The translations under genes were made by a program, and so were the position numbers. Under the pieces are notes generated by a model. The model had not been told where the DNA came from and searched no databases. It was given only the letters and a program-made list of their open reading frames with translations. 41,815 nucleotides of DNA from Firmicutes bacterium UBA3930 (GTDB lineage: Bacteria > Bacillota > Clostridia > Caldicoprobacterales > Caldicoprobacteraceae): assembly GCA_002385885.1 (NCBI GenBank), contig DGEI01000014.1:2361-44175 (forward strand). Direction: 5' to 3'. Shown here piece by piece: positions 41,500 through 41,815 of the stretch (position 1 is its first letter; each line of letters starts with the position of its first letter).

Positions 41500-41815
41500 A
41501 GAAGTTAATTGTACCTGTTTTTATTCTATGGGAAAAAATCTATTCATGGATATACAGAATACGCATTGTGGATAATTCTCCATACCAGCTGCTGCGGATA
41601 GCAGTTCACCCCCATAAGGGAGAACCCCTGCCCCTGGATAAAGATGATCATGTGCAGCCGGGCGATTACGTGGCCGAACTGCACATATCGAACATAGCCA
41701 TAGCACGGGGGAAGGTAGGTAATGTAACGGTAGCCTCCGATGTACATTTGCTGCCCCTTTTCCGGAAAGAAATGCAAAACCTTGCCGCACTGATACGCCA
41801 GGGTAAACTGGACCC
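41493..41815 (+). CDS. YkoP-like protein, 3' end beyond the window
   Basis: The frame opens at ATG 41493 inside the last codons of the deacetylase gene, with AAAGGAGAG 6-7 nt upstream, and stays open to the right edge (107 codons seen). The visible part (LKKLIVPVFILWEKIYSWIY, then VHPHKGEPLPLDKDDHVQPGDYVAELHISN) resembles the YkoP-like domain found beside MGDG-type glycosyltransferases and deacetylases in Bacillota. Function is unknown. The N-terminus is hydrophobic but not a clear signal peptide. The family call is from memory of the genomic context as much as from sequence. Confidence 0.6.
   Translation, partial: MLKKLIVPVFILWEKIYSWIYRIRIVDNSPYQLLRIAVHPHKGEPLPLDKDDHVQPGDYVAELHISNIAIARGKVGNVTVASDVHLLPLFRKEMQNLAALIRQGKLD

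Noticed and set aside
1..41815. CRISPR array, prophage or insertion sequence
   Set aside because: No regularly spaced repeats, cas genes, integrase, transposase or phage structural genes were seen.

Overview
The window reads as the chromosome of a spore-forming, Gram-positive clostridial Firmicute. Signs of this are strong GGAGG-type ribosome binding sites with several GTG and TTG starts, a T-box leader on ileS, a TPP riboswitch on thiT, ECF sigma/anti-sigma genes, and spore-associated families (SleB-type cell wall hydrolase, spore photoproduct lyase relative, YkoP-like protein). The genus cannot be fixed from the sequence. About 30 convincing protein genes are present, most on the minus strand. 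No insertion sequence, prophage or CRISPR array is visible.

Left part (1-15300): the 5' end of a tRNA-Ser leaves the left edge, divergent from murC. Then come fhs (folate C1 metabolism), a sleB-like gene broken by one in-frame TGA, a 43-residue membrane peptide, and an ahcY - mtaD - DUF815 ATPase operon for S-adenosylhomocysteine disposal. Plus-strand genes follow: a small hypothetical, a soluble CZB chemoreceptor, a 31-residue membrane peptide, a membrane HD-GYP c-di-GMP phosphodiesterase and a DUF5317 protein. Riboswitch-controlled thiT and the Mg2+ transporter mgtE are on the minus strand.

Middle (15300-30650): a mutarotase-like protein with a cysteine-rich tail, then a compact EndoQ - nucleosidase - SplB-like operon that looks devoted to damaged DNA or nucleosides. 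These are followed by a metal-dependent cyclase/formamidase, a long (type 2) ileS under an Ile T-box, aspartokinase, a DUF6171 zinc protein, a GH51 arabinofuranosidase, an unrecognised HTH-like protein and an ECF sigma/anti-sigma pair.

Right part (30990-38230): a five-gene, tightly overlapping operon nurA - HAS-barrel protein - herA - sbcD - sbcC. It is an archaeal-style DNA end-resection set (Mre11/Rad50 plus HerA/NurA) in a bacterium, with an orphan ECF sigma gene just upstream and the sigma/anti-sigma pair downstream. This is the most notable system here. The right edge holds a plus-strand cell-envelope operon: an MGDG-synthase-like glycosyltransferase, a polysaccharide deacetylase and a truncated YkoP-like gene.

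Noncoding points of interest are a 90-nt element present twice (15714-15803 and 20818-20907, 64 of 90 positions identical by hand count), an imperfect palindrome beside the second copy, a possible degenerate M-box leader before mgtE, and several near-consensus promoters with 17-18 bp spacers. All family assignments come from reading motifs; no database search was run.
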